Below are positions 55,645-64,000 of a stretch of 64,000 nt of DNA, piece by piece. The stretch is taken from positions 29,825 through 93,824 of the forward strand of contig JAMLHE010000013.1 in the NCBI GenBank assembly GCA_023957315.1. The letters run 5' to 3'. How positions within the stretch are numbered: position 1 is the stretch's first letter; the number at the start of each line of letters is the position of its first letter. Under the pieces are notes generated by a model. That model had not been told where the DNA came from. It searched no databases and saw nothing but the letters and a program-made list of their open reading frames with translations. The DNA is from Candidatus Kapaibacterium sp. Lineage in GTDB: Bacteria; Bacteroidota; Ignavibacteria; Kapaibacteriales; UBA2268. Position numbers and translations under genes: made by a program.

Positions 55645-58272
55645 TTATTTATTTGACAATAATAGCATCAATTTTTCATATTTAAGTTTTAAATTATCTA
55701 TTTCATTTTGTTGAATATTAATTTTCTTACTCTGTTCATCTATAATAGCTTGCTGCTCTTTAATTGCTTCTGCCAATACAGCAGTTATCTCAGCATAATT
55801 AATTCCCATATAGCCATCGGCAGGATTGGTAAACGCAAGTTCGGGCATAACTTTTTCAAATTCTTGTGCAATAAAACCAATACGAGTACCGTATTCGGGG
55901 TTACTTTTCCAAGTGAAACTGACACCACGCAACTGCATGACTCGCTCAAGACTATTCTCTAAAGTTACGATATTTTCCTTAAATCGAATATCTGAAGTAG
56001 CAGTGGTGAGCGTTCCGTCGGAAGTGCGGTTAACAACGCCAGCATATGCACCTGAACTGATACTTCGAAAACGTGCATTGCCGTTTACGTCAAGGCTTTG
56101 AGTTGGGGCTTTGGTGCCTATACCAACCTTGCCATCGGGATTGATGCGAAGCAATTCGGCACCTCCTGCTCCGGCATAAAATCGAGTTTCACCGGTGCCT
56201 CCATCGAAGTTAAAATAGAGAATACCGGTATCGAATGCGTTTATAATTAGGTTGTTATTTGTTGAAGCCCTAATGGATGGGCGCGAGGGTGTATTTACAT
56301 AGCCTGAGTAAAGGTCTAGGTAGCCGCCAATACTAAGTTGCTGGCGGGGTGTAGTTGTTCCAATACCCACTCTTCCATTGGAACTGATTCGCATTAGTTC
56401 AACGGAGGAGTTCCCTGCAAAGAACCGTGCCTCACCGCTGCCTCCATCATAATTAAAATAAAGATTTCCAGCGTCAAATGAACTAATATACAGATGTCCA
56501 TAATTTGCCCTGACTGTTGCTGCTGTTATAGCGCTGCTACCTCCTGAATAAAGATCAAGATAATTGCCTATGCTGAGGTCTTTCCTAGGGTCATAACCCT
56601 TGATTGCAACATTTCCATTTTTTAACACTGTAAGGGCGTTGGCTGAGAAAAAACCTGTTCCGTATCCCACCACAAACAAAGGATCTGTAGCTTTCCAGTT
56701 ATACGGATCGCCAAAAGCCAGGTTCTTTTGGCCTACAGTAAAGCAACCATAAGCCTGGGAAGTAAGATCCAAACCTATTGCAGTTGAATACCATCCGGAA
56801 GCGACTGATCCAGAACCGATTGCGGTGGAGTAATATCCGGAAGCAGTGTTGTTTTGTCCCAATGCTATCGAATAATTTCCCAGGGCAGTTGAGTTTTCCC
56901 CAAATACAAGGGTTCCGGGTCCTGAAGCGTTAACAGTCTCTCCAGCAGCAAAGGAACCATCACCTGAGGCGATTGCATTTCTACCAAATGCCATTGAAAA
57001 AAGACCGATATTATCCCATTGGGTTCCATCTACATAGCCAGCTCTAAAAGCAGCCTTATCAGGAATCCACATCATCCGAGTTCCTGGACCTGATATAGGT
57101 GTTGGTACATTGAAGTCCTTTAGATTACCTTCAAAAACCACATTCCCTTGTCCGGTGCCTATTCCGCGGGTGTGCAGCAGGGCTGTTGGCGTGTCAGTGC
57201 CAATTCCTGTATTTCCATTTTTCAAAACGGTCATTGCATTGTTTTTACTGGCTGCAGATGTGCCAATTCCGATTTCAAATACCGGGTCAGTAAGCACCCA
57301 ACTGTCGGGCGTGCCTCTGTCGGGTGTGCCTCCGCCAATATTGTGTTGTCCAATGGCAAATCCTGCGTAATTAGAGGCATTGGTATAAATTCCCGTGGCA
57401 AAGGACGCATAAGCTGAAGCTTTTGTTCCCAAGCCAAACGCAGCTGAATATGGTTCCGATGCAGTGGTTCCTTCTCCTGCTGCCATGGAAGTTTCGCCTG
57501 AAGCCGTTGAGTTGGATCCCATGGCTATCGACCAGTCGCCCGAAGCGGTAGTCATTTCTCCTGCAGCCATTGATGCCCAGCCGGATGCAATAGTACTGTT
57601 TCCAAAAGCGCTTGAATAATATCCTGTTTGGATTTTATCCCATTGCGTATCGCTAGTATAACCCGCCCTGAAAGCTGCTTTATCGGGGTACCACATCATA
57701 CGTGTGCCTGCTCCGCTTGCGGGAGGGTTGCCAGGGTCTGTATAATTGATCTGCCCCGAAAATAGTACGTTGCCGCCTCCATCGCCATGTGTGTGGAGCA
57801 AAGCGGTTGGGGATGATGTCCCAATTCCCACATTACCGCTTCTACTAATAGTACCTGTTGTATTGGCATTGCCGCTCCAGGTCGGGTCTGTTTCATTTGC
57901 AGACTCTGCCGTCTTGGAATGCAGTGCATACGGCACAGAGCTAAGTTTAATCCTTGGAAGAGGAGTTCCGCTCCCAACGGTGATTTCGAGCCAGTATTCA
58001 TCACCGAAATTAATACTAAAAGGTGTAACGCTTCCAAGAGTAAGATTAACAAGTCCGTCAGCGACGGCGACATTACTGTGTGTTTCGTTCCAAATAGTGG
58101 TGCCGCCCGTAGCGACATCGTATAACTTGACAGTCAGGCTAAAGGTGCCCGAAAGATTTTTTGAATCAGCATCCTGTAAAATCCCCTGCCAGCTAATGGT
58201 TTGGGGGATTTGAGAATATAAAGAGCTTCCAAAAATCAAGAAAAATGTGAAAATCAGTACAGACTTTTTCAT
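55645..58272 (-). CDS. Trimeric fiber protein with S74 chaperone (fiber 3)
   Basis: 875 residues, intact. Signal peptide, ISWQG domain (about 20-125), two ALLHT/GTRMMWYPDKAAFR supermodules with YadA-like ASG repeats, then two shorter modules not seen in its neighbours (LSIGNYLDLYSGG and LSIGGYLDLYSGY, each with LYFN(Y/F)DGG-GE-RF-AG), and an S74 domain with Ser760 and Lys765. The C-terminal coiled coil differs (ends LKLKYEKLMLLLSNK). It follows the fiber 4 gene after 17 bases and precedes fiber 2 after 14. Confidence 0.8.
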   Translation of the reverse strand: MKKSVLIFTFFLIFGSSLYSQIPQTISWQGILQDADSKNLSGTFSLTVKLYDVATGGTTIWNETHSNVAVADGLVNLTLGSVTPFSINFGDEYWLEITVGSGTPLPRIKLSSVPYALHSKTAESANETDPTWSGNANTTGTISRSGNVGIGTSSPTALLHTHGDGGGNVLFSGQINYTDPGNPPASGAGTRMMWYPDKAAFRAGYTSDTQWDKIQTGYYSSAFGNSTIASGWASMAAGEMTTASGDWSIAMGSNSTASGETSMAAGEGTTASEPYSAAFGLGTKASAYASFATGIYTNASNYAGFAIGQHNIGGGTPDRGTPDSWVLTDPVFEIGIGTSAASKNNAMTVLKNGNTGIGTDTPTALLHTRGIGTGQGNVVFEGNLKDFNVPTPISGPGTRMMWIPDKAAFRAGYVDGTQWDNIGLFSMAFGRNAIASGDGSFAAGETVNASGPGTLVFGENSTALGNYSIALGQNNTASGYYSTAIGSGSVASGWYSTAIGLDLTSQAYGCFTVGQKNLAFGDPYNWKATDPLFVVGYGTGFFSANALTVLKNGNVAIKGYDPRKDLSIGNYLDLYSGGSSAITAATVRANYGHLYISSFDAGNLYFNYDGGSGEARFFAGNSSVELMRISSNGRVGIGTTTPRQQLSIGGYLDLYSGYVNTPSRPSIRASTNNNLIINAFDTGILYFNFDGGTGETRFYAGAGGAELLRINPDGKVGIGTKAPTQSLDVNGNARFRSISSGAYAGVVNRTSDGTLTTATSDIRFKENIVTLENSLERVMQLRGVSFTWKSNPEYGTRIGFIAQEFEKVMPELAFTNPADGYMGINYAEITAVLAEAIKEQQAIIDEQSKKINIQQNEIDNLKLKYEKLMLLLSNK

Positions 58273-58289
58273 TTTGCTTTCCCTTTTAT

Positions 58290-60665
58290 TTATTTATTTT
58301 CAGAAAATTTTTGCAAAAGTTGTTCTAGTTTCCGCTCGAGTTCGTCTATTTTCATTTGTTGCTCTTGAATAGCTTTTACAAGTATTGGAGTGAGTTTTTC
58401 ATAGTTTAGCCCCCAAAGTTCACCGTTTTCATTTTCAGGTACGCTGACAATTTCAGGAATTATTTTGAAAATATCTTGGGCAATAAAACCAATATCGCTT
58501 GCCCCAATATCGGAAATTACTAATTTACCATCGTCAAATTTTGAATTATGTTGGAAATATTTTACCGGTTGAAGCTGCAATATTTCGCTAAGTCCATATT
58601 GAATTTCTTCAGTGGCAGTTTTAATCCTTTTATCGCTGTAAGTAGTCCAAGCATTTGCGCGTCCTCTGCCGATGCCATCACTTGTACTATTTGGTAAATG
58701 TAGGGCAAATGTAGGATTTGTCACAGTTTGAATACCAATTCTGCCATTTTTGAAAATAATATTTCCACCTTGATAGATGTAAAAGTAATTGTTGGCATTA
58801 TCACTTCCAATTGCACCAACGTAAGAGTTTCCGCTATAAAAGGTAAGCTCCGATAGGGCTGTGGACGCAGATGAAACTCGCAATTTAGCAGTTCCGGTAG
58901 AATTATTTATATGCAAAAGCTCACTTGGTGATGCTGTTCCTATGCCTGTTTTTCCATTTTTTAAAACTGTCAAAGCGTTGCTTCGTGAAGTAGTGGAAGA
59001 GCCATTTCCGATTACAAATAAAGGGTCAGTTGCTTCCCATCCATATAAACCGCCGCTAATTAAATTATATCTGCCTAAGACTACTGAATATGCAGATTGA
59101 GCAGTAGTGCTATTTCCCAGAGATGTGGAATAAGCTCCCGAGGCGGTGGTCTCGTATCCCATAGATGTTGAACTAGATCCTGATGCGGTGGTTTCGTAAC
59201 CCATAGCAGTAGAAGAATTTCCGGATGCTTTTGCATTATATCCAAATGCTACAGAATTATATCCAATATTATCTTTATTCCATTGTGTACTTGCTACACG
59301 TCCTGCACGAAAAGCCGCCTTATTTGGGTACCACATCATGCGTGTTCCCGAGCCCGATACAGGTGGCTGATGAATATCATGGTCTAAATATTCGCCAACA
59401 AATACAACATTACCGCCACTGAAACCTGTTTCATGCAAATGAAGAAGTGCTGAGGGACTTGATGTACCTATCCCTAATTTTCCGTTGATGTGTACATTCC
59501 CCGTGAAGTGTCCTGCCCATAATGCGCCGCTAAAATCTTTAAACCCTATTGCACCTCTGTGATTGCCGTCATAACTACTTCCTAAAAGAGCTGCTGAATT
59601 AGTAAAATTTAAGGAGCTATAACCGGCAATACCGGCTGTATAATTATTGCCATAGTAAGAACAACCTTTAATTGCAGCATCAATACCGATTTGAGACCAA
59701 TTTGTTCCCCCTTTATGTGCTTCTACAAATCCTTCTCTATATCCATAAATTACAGCTTTGTCCGGACCATATCCGGTATTTTGTTCGGAGTGAACAAACA
59801 ATTTATAGCTATTATTATTAACAGCGTTGATTGCAATACTACTGCCTGAATTTTTTAAAAAGTAATCAGCTACCCATTCAGCCCCGTTATGTCTTAGAGA
59901 ATATAAATTTGAACCTGCGGGCAAAGATTGTCTTGTTTCCCAAGTAGCAGTGCCATTGGCGTCGCTTGTCAGCACTTTTCCTGCGCCCGGATTGCCGCCA
60001 CGAATACGCACTTGCCCGCTAACATCAAGATGATGTGTTGGGAGTTCAGTACCGATTCCAACTTTACCGTTTTTCAGCACAGTCATTGCATTGCTCGGCG
60101 CCCAATCACCCAAGCCGTTGCCTATTACAAACAAGCGGTCATTTTCACTCCAACCGAATGCATTTACAGGAGTATATTCAGTACTAAAAGAGCCCAAAAC
60201 TACTTCAAAGCCGGAATGAGCAGAAGTGTTTCTGCCCATAGCTAATGAAAAAGCGCCCAAGGCTTGGGTTCCATATCCCATGCTAAATGAATAATTACCG
60301 GATGCAGTAGTACTATGTCCGGTTGCGGTGGTAGCGATTCCTGTTGAAGATGTATTATTTCCGAAAGCCGTTGCTACATTTCCCGATGCTAAAGTACCCG
60401 CTCCAAATGCAAAAGATGCATATCCTGAAGCAACTGTTGATGAACCAAAAGCCATAGACATATCATCGCTTGCTATAGTATTGTTACCCATAGCAATTGA
60501 GGAAATTCCAATATTGCTCATATCCCAATGACTTCCCGTTACATAACCCGCCCTGAAAGCTGCTTTATCTGGATACCACATCATACGTGTGCCTGCTCCG
60601 CTTGCGGGAGGGCACCGGTCTGTGGATTGATCCCGAAAATAGCCGATTGCCGTATCTGTCTTCAT
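58290..60665 (-). CDS. Fiber 4, C-terminal part (disrupted gene): YadA-like repeats and divergent S74 chaperone
   Basis: The frame at 58290-60665 begins inside the first supermodule (ASGAGTRMMWYPDKAAFR at about residue 22), so its listed start is not a true start. It has two supermodules, a unique middle part (about 270-400: GAEWVADYFLKNSG, AIKGCSYYGNNYTAGIAGYSS) and an S74 domain of a different subtype: Ser677 and Lys682 in SDKRIKT, followed by IGFIAQDIFKIIPE and LWGLNYEKL. The N-terminal part lies at 60767-61141 after an indel-dense zone. Confidence 0.65.
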   Translation of the reverse strand: MKTDTAIGYFRDQSTDRCPPASGAGTRMMWYPDKAAFRAGYVTGSHWDMSNIGISSIAMGNNTIASDDMSMAFGSSTVASGYASFAFGAGTLASGNVATAFGNNTSSTGIATTATGHSTTASGNYSFSMGYGTQALGAFSLAMGRNTSAHSGFEVVLGSFSTEYTPVNAFGWSENDRLFVIGNGLGDWAPSNAMTVLKNGKVGIGTELPTHHLDVSGQVRIRGGNPGAGKVLTSDANGTATWETRQSLPAGSNLYSLRHNGAEWVADYFLKNSGSSIAINAVNNNSYKLFVHSEQNTGYGPDKAVIYGYREGFVEAHKGGTNWSQIGIDAAIKGCSYYGNNYTAGIAGYSSLNFTNSAALLGSSYDGNHRGAIGFKDFSGALWAGHFTGNVHINGKLGIGTSSPSALLHLHETGFSGGNVVFVGEYLDHDIHQPPVSGSGTRMMWYPNKAAFRAGRVASTQWNKDNIGYNSVAFGYNAKASGNSSTAMGYETTASGSSSTSMGYETTASGAYSTSLGNSTTAQSAYSVVLGRYNLISGGLYGWEATDPLFVIGNGSSTTSRSNALTVLKNGKTGIGTASPSELLHINNSTGTAKLRVSSASTALSELTFYSGNSYVGAIGSDNANNYFYIYQGGNIIFKNGRIGIQTVTNPTFALHLPNSTSDGIGRGRANAWTTYSDKRIKTATEEIQYGLSEILQLQPVKYFQHNSKFDDGKLVISDIGASDIGFIAQDIFKIIPEIVSVPENENGELWGLNYEKLTPILVKAIQEQQMKIDELERKLEQLLQKFSENK

Positions 60666-60766
60666 GTGTATGGAGTAAAGCAGTTAAGGGATGATGTCCC
60701 AATTCCCACATTACCACTTCTACTAATAGTACCTGTTATTATTAGTATTGCCGCTCCAGGTCAAGG

Positions 60767-61141
60767 TCAGTTTCGTTGCAGACTGCCGTTTTTGAATGCA
60801 GTGAATGGCAGATGAAAGTTTAATCCTCGGAAGAGGTTCCGCTCCCAACGGTGATTTCCGAGCCAGTATTCATCACCGAAATTAATACTAAAGGTGTAAC
60901 GCTTCCAAGATGAAAGATTAACGAGTCCGTCAGCGACGGCGACATTACTGTGTGTTTCGTTCCAAATAGCGGTGCCGCCCGAAGCGACATCGTATAACTT
61001 GACAGTCAGGCTAAAGGTGCCTGAAAGATTTTTTGAATCAGCATCCTGCAAAATTCCCTGCCAGCTGATAGTTTGGGGAATTTGAGAAAATGAGCTCGTA
61101 ATACAAAAAAGTATTGCTGCAAGGAAAGTACATTGTTTCAT
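60767..61141 (-). pseudogene. Fiber 4, broken N-terminal part
   Basis: Starts with a good signal peptide and the ISWQG domain up to VADGLVNL, then leaves frame: the sequence becomes SSWKRYTFSINFGDEYW and then GNHRWERNLFRG instead of the expected TLGSVTPFSINF and LEITVGSG. Comparison with 57890-58272 shows at least five small insertions or deletions between about 60600 and 60915. Together with 58290-60665 this was one fiber gene. Confidence 0.65.
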
Positions 61142-61696
61142 ACTTAGACTCCCTATTTGAAATATTTAGAATCAAAGAACACATAATTGATTAAAAATTA
61201 ATCAATTAGATATTTTAAAAATAGTAAACTTTTGGATATAAACAAGAAAAATTTCAATTAAATTATAAAATTCCTTGATTTTGTAGATTCATTATTTTGC
61301 ATAGCATAAGCTATTTAAAATAATTAATTTAATGTTTGAATAAAAATTAAAATATATTTAAATAAAATGCTCAACCTATGTATGGAGTAAGCGATATAGA
61401 TATTTAACCCCTTAGGGGTAAAGTACTCGGGCTCGTGTGTGTAACAGCTATAGATATAAAATCCCTTCGGGGTATGTTTTTATAGCAAAGTGATTATCCG
61501 CAGAAGTTAATGTCCCGTCAGGTGTTACACCTGACGGGATGGTTAGTCAGAACTATGATTTACATGATGAATATGATTGATATGAATTAAATATTGAAAA
61601 TCACACATATTAGACTTCGGAAGTCTTAATAATTAACATCAAGATGCTTATTAAATTCATCTATTTTGAAAATTAGACTTCCGAAGTCTTCATCTG
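61142..61696. other. Repeat-bearing intergenic region upstream of the fiber array
   Basis: 555 bases without a gene. First 230 very AT-rich. Then two short hairpins AACCCCTTAGGGGT (about 61409-61422) and TCCCTTCGGGG (about 61464-61475), the third CCCGTCAGGTGT palindrome (61514-61538), and two CTTCGGAAG palindromes (61612-61626 and 61675-61689), the last just after the stop of the gene at 61697. No clear TAnnTTTG promoter for the fiber array was found. Confidence 0.55.
61514..61538. repeat. Dispersed palindrome, copy 3 (CCCGTCAGGTGT type)
   Basis: Perfect 12-base arms CCCGTCAGGTGT / ACACCTGACGGG around one T; identical to 31104-31128 apart from the central base. Confidence 0.85.
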
Positions 61697-63148
61697 TCAC
61701 ATCTTCACAAACATTTGCGTTTGGCTGCCAATACAGAGATAATACACACCACGAGAGAGATGTGAAATATCAATTCTTTGTAGAGACAATTCATGAATTG
61801 TCTCTACGGTCATTACACATTCACCCAGAGTATTGTAGATTTTAATTTCAGCAGCTTCATCAACCCTACGGTTAACCGTAGGGTTGATATCTACAGCTAT
61901 TTCTATATATTCCGAAGCCGGATTAGGGTGGATGGAGAAAGCATACTCATTTCTTTCGTTATCCGCAATGCTGCTAACGACTGGTTTTATCATTGATACA
62001 AATAAGTTTCTATAAGTCTGTGTTCCACCTACAATCAAATTGCCGTTTGGCATTTCTTCTACTGTCAATGCGTTCGAGCTATTGGGATAATATCTCCAGC
62101 TGAAATTATTGACTATATCTCCATTTTGGTCAATGATATTAATAAATGCGTTTGTTATATATTGACCATCAACAGGTTCCGGTGCCAAGTATGTTCCATG
62201 GTAAGCAATATGACCGTTATTTAAAGTTTTTATGCCGTATAATAATTCTCTCTTGTTCATCTGTATTGGGTCTGCCCAAGTCAATTCCCCATCAAAAGTA
62301 ATAAAACCATACATGAAATACTTTTCTTCTTTATTTATTACATCTCCGCCAACTATATAGCCATTGTCCAAATAAGGTGTTAAAAAGTAAATACTGCTGG
62401 AATCAAAGCCAGGTGGATTTAATTGTAAAGCCCAATTGATATTACCTGACATATCAAAATTCAACATCGTATTTCCGACTGTTGGATTTCCCCAAATTGA
62501 AAATGATGTAAAACTATTGTTGCTATAATTCAAATATATCATAAAGGACCAAATATCAAAATCTAATTCTTCAGTATTAACAGGAGTAATATTCAATATA
62601 TCAAATCCATCGTTAAATTCAACTAATTTAAGAGATTCATCTTTTTTACTTCTTCGACCAAAAGCAAAGTTTCGTTCATTAACTCTTAAAAGTTTGTATT
62701 CAAAACTCATGTCAAAAGCTGTTGTATCAAATTCTTTTCTCAAAATTAGAGAACCATCTGCAAGAGAATAAAAGTCAAGAGTCCGTTGAGTATTTATAAG
62801 TCCGAAGTCAGCCAAACTTATCAAAAGTTTATCATTATCAATAATTTTAATCTCTTGAATATTAATTCTTTTGGGCAAAGAATCCGGATATGTTATCATC
62901 TTTTCCCATCTTTTTGTGCCATCAAGATTCAAACAATATATAGCAATTTTACTAAGCCAATTATCCATTTCAAATAATTCGAAAGCACTGATTATACAGT
63001 CATCACCTAATTTTGTGTAGTTTTTACCCGAAAGTGTCAATTCTTCTGGTATATCAATTTGATATTCCCATAAAACCTCAGGTTCAGATGAAAATAGTAA
63101 TTGAATTGTAAACAATTGAAAGAATACTATGTATAATAAATATTTCAT
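61697..63148 (-). CDS. T9SS-exported beta-propeller-like protein
   Basis: 483 residues: signal peptide (about 1-21), a WD40/PQQ-like body with repeated strands (DGTKRWEKMITYP, DGSLILRKEFD, SGNINWALQLNP, DGELTWADPI), and a T9SS domain (about 405-483: IHPNPASEYIEIAV ... IYNTLGECVMTVE ... GVYYLCIGSQTQMFVKM). Two perfect palindromes (61859-61888 and 61780-61807) lie within the sorting-domain coding sequence, in frame. Ten bases after the partial gene at 63159, same strand. Confidence 0.7.
   Translation of the reverse strand: MKYLLYIVFFQLFTIQLLFSSEPEVLWEYQIDIPEELTLSGKNYTKLGDDCIISAFELFEMDNWLSKIAIYCLNLDGTKRWEKMITYPDSLPKRINIQEIKIIDNDKLLISLADFGLINTQRTLDFYSLADGSLILRKEFDTTAFDMSFEYKLLRVNERNFAFGRRSKKDESLKLVEFNDGFDILNITPVNTEELDFDIWSFMIYLNYSNNSFTSFSIWGNPTVGNTMLNFDMSGNINWALQLNPPGFDSSSIYFLTPYLDNGYIVGGDVINKEEKYFMYGFITFDGELTWADPIQMNKRELLYGIKTLNNGHIAYHGTYLAPEPVDGQYITNAFINIIDQNGDIVNNFSWRYYPNSSNALTVEEMPNGNLIVGGTQTYRNLFVSMIKPVVSSIADNERNEYAFSIHPNPASEYIEIAVDINPTVNRRVDEAAEIKIYNTLGECVMTVETIHELSLQRIDISHLSRGVYYLCIGSQTQMFVKM
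61780..61807. repeat. Perfect 28-bp palindrome inside coding sequence
   Basis: Arms GTAGAGACAATTCA / TGAATTGTCTCTAC with no loop. Encodes part of VETIHELSLQR in the T9SS domain. Related near-palindrome at 29520-29547. Confidence 0.9.
61859..61888. repeat. Perfect 30-bp palindrome inside coding sequence
   Basis: Arms ATCAACCCTACGGTT / AACCGTAGGGTTGAT with no loop. Encodes the DINPTVNRRVD segment, which is extra relative to paralogous sorting domains. Confidence 0.9.
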
Positions 63149-63158
63149 TATAGTTCCT

Positions 63159-64000
63159 TTATATTTTTAAAAATTTTAGTTTTATATTACCTAAGACGAT
63201 TAAATAAGTCCCTGAAGCAAGGTCACCAACATACAAACTATCTATATAAATAATGTCTTCTTTTATAAGTAAACCATTTAAATCATAAATCTCAATCTTC
63301 TGGGGTACATTTAATTCTAAATTGAGATTAATTATATCATTAGCAGGTTGTGGATATATTACTATTCTCGGATATTTTTTAAATGGTTCTTCTAAATTAG
63401 TTAAATCCAATTTAAACCTAGCGATATATGGTAAACCTGCTTGTGCATCGGTTCCGTATATCAGATATTCATTATTACCTAAATATGCTAAATATTGAGT
63501 ATAAGGATACTCAAATGTTGTTGGATTATCTTCTACATACTCGTAAACAATATTAAAATCTTCATCCAAGAAAATCAGTACTCTATTGTAAGTCCGTGGT
63601 AAAGCTATCGATGCTTGTCCTCCTGCTAATACGAACATGTTTAGCTCTTCAATATAGTTCATTGCAAACATACTAAAAAATCTGTAGTAAACAGAATTCG
63701 GAACATTGTCTTTGAATATGGTCCAGTTTAGTATCTTTCCGTCGGGACTTATTCTTATTAATCCCTCCATATTATGTTCATCGCTTGCTACAAACTTTGA
63801 TATTATATCTCCGTTTTCAAGTTCAATGGCATTCATTACACCAAAATATTGTGTATTTATATTTAATACTTCGTCGTACAGAGACCAAATTATTTTTCCG
63901 TTTTTGTCTATTTTAACAGGGATTGGACGCAAAAATTTCCCATTCGTATGATTAAATGAATTTATATAAGCAAAATAATTTCCATCTTTTGTTGCAATTG
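63159..64000 (-). CDS. T9SS-exported protein, 5' end outside window
   Basis: The frame is open through the window edge: upstream of the TTG at 63932 it continues as ATKDGNYFAYINSFNHTNGKF, so the TTG is not the start and the N-terminus is missing. Visible: propeller-like repeats (DKNGKIIWSLYDE, SPDGKILNWTIF) and a T9SS domain (about the last 75 residues: IVIYPQPANDIINLNLEL ... IEIYDLNGLLIKE ... GTYLIVLGNIKLKFLKI). Probably co-transcribed with the gene at 61697 and similar in design. Confidence 0.65.
   Translation of the reverse strand, partial: IATKDGNYFAYINSFNHTNGKFLRPIPVKIDKNGKIIWSLYDEVLNINTQYFGVMNAIELENGDIISKFVASDEHNMEGLIRISPDGKILNWTIFKDNVPNSVYYRFFSMFAMNYIEELNMFVLAGGQASIALPRTYNRVLIFLDEDFNIVYEYVEDNPTTFEYPYTQYLAYLGNNEYLIYGTDAQAGLPYIARFKLDLTNLEEPFKKYPRIVIYPQPANDIINLNLELNVPQKIEIYDLNGLLIKEDIIYIDSLYVGDLASGTYLIVLGNIKLKFLKI

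Noticed and set aside
48400-60500. CRISPR-like or non-coding periodic array
   Set aside because: The short-period repetition is coding: 7- and 14-residue YadA-head ASG/STAMG repeats within long open frames. There are no constant repeats with unique spacers, and no cas genes.
63159-63932. Complete gene starting at the TTG at 63932
   Set aside because: The frame stays open to the window edge with sequence of the same repeat style, so the gene is partial.

Overview
The window looks like part of a chromosome from the Bacteroidota side of the FCB group, most like Ignavibacteria or Kapabacteria. DNA is AT-rich. At least six proteins end in a type IX secretion (T9SS, type A) sorting domain, and several promoters fit the Bacteroidota pattern TTTG-N(18-20)-TAnnTTTG. 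There are many extracellular repeat proteins, one TonB-dependent receptor and one anti-sigma-like protein that itself ends in a T9SS domain. The phylum-level placement is an inference from gene content; there is no rRNA gene in the window.

Layout. 1-5.3 kb: an edge-truncated secreted metallopeptidase/beta-propeller protein, an alpha/beta hydrolase, a sulfatase-fold membrane phosphotransferase and a one-TM protein. 5.4-13.3 kb: first surface-protein locus (two beta-helix proteins around a YEYW-repeat protein, divergent from a fiber-like protein plus a short partner). 13.4-26.7 kb: mainly housekeeping (CPA2 antiporter, queC, OM barrel, TonB receptor, a lone terminase, and a compact same-strand run HD-GYP / receiver / holA / nadB / ABC ATPase / smpB). 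26.7-31.1 kb: an 8-bp microsatellite and three T9SS cargo proteins. 31.3-38.7 kb: universal stress protein, racemase, acetyltransferase, cupin, ECF sigma factor with its anti-sigma-like partner, TraB/GumN lipoprotein and SDR. 38.8 kb: tRNA-Ser(GCT), followed by a mosaic of dispersed palindromes. 39.3-41.9 kb: CDP-alcohol phosphatidyltransferase, FISUMP lipoprotein, small membrane protein. 42.5-61.1 kb: second and larger surface-protein locus, with four tandem trimeric-fiber genes of the YadA-head / S74-chaperone type. 61.7-64 kb: two more T9SS cargo genes, the last running off the edge.

The most notable structure is that the two surface loci are built from the same protein families in the same local pairings: an ISWQG-domain fiber followed directly by a short GQ..GFW protein, and a right-handed beta-helix protein followed directly by a YEYW-repeat protein. 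Five proteins in the two loci end in the same tandem approximately 75-residue GWN module instead of a recognisable T9SS domain. I read this as a modular, duplicating surface-structure system whose export and anchoring are not explained by anything I recognise in the window. The fiber array also shows recombination or decay: module number varies, one gene carries a 5-bp duplication frameshift, and another has an indel-dense patch.

Other items worth checking are perfect palindromes embedded in frame inside T9SS sorting-domain coding sequence, a repeated promoter-like box pair upstream of the ECF sigma gene, and a sigma/anti-sigma pair in which the anti-sigma-like membrane protein carries a T9SS domain.
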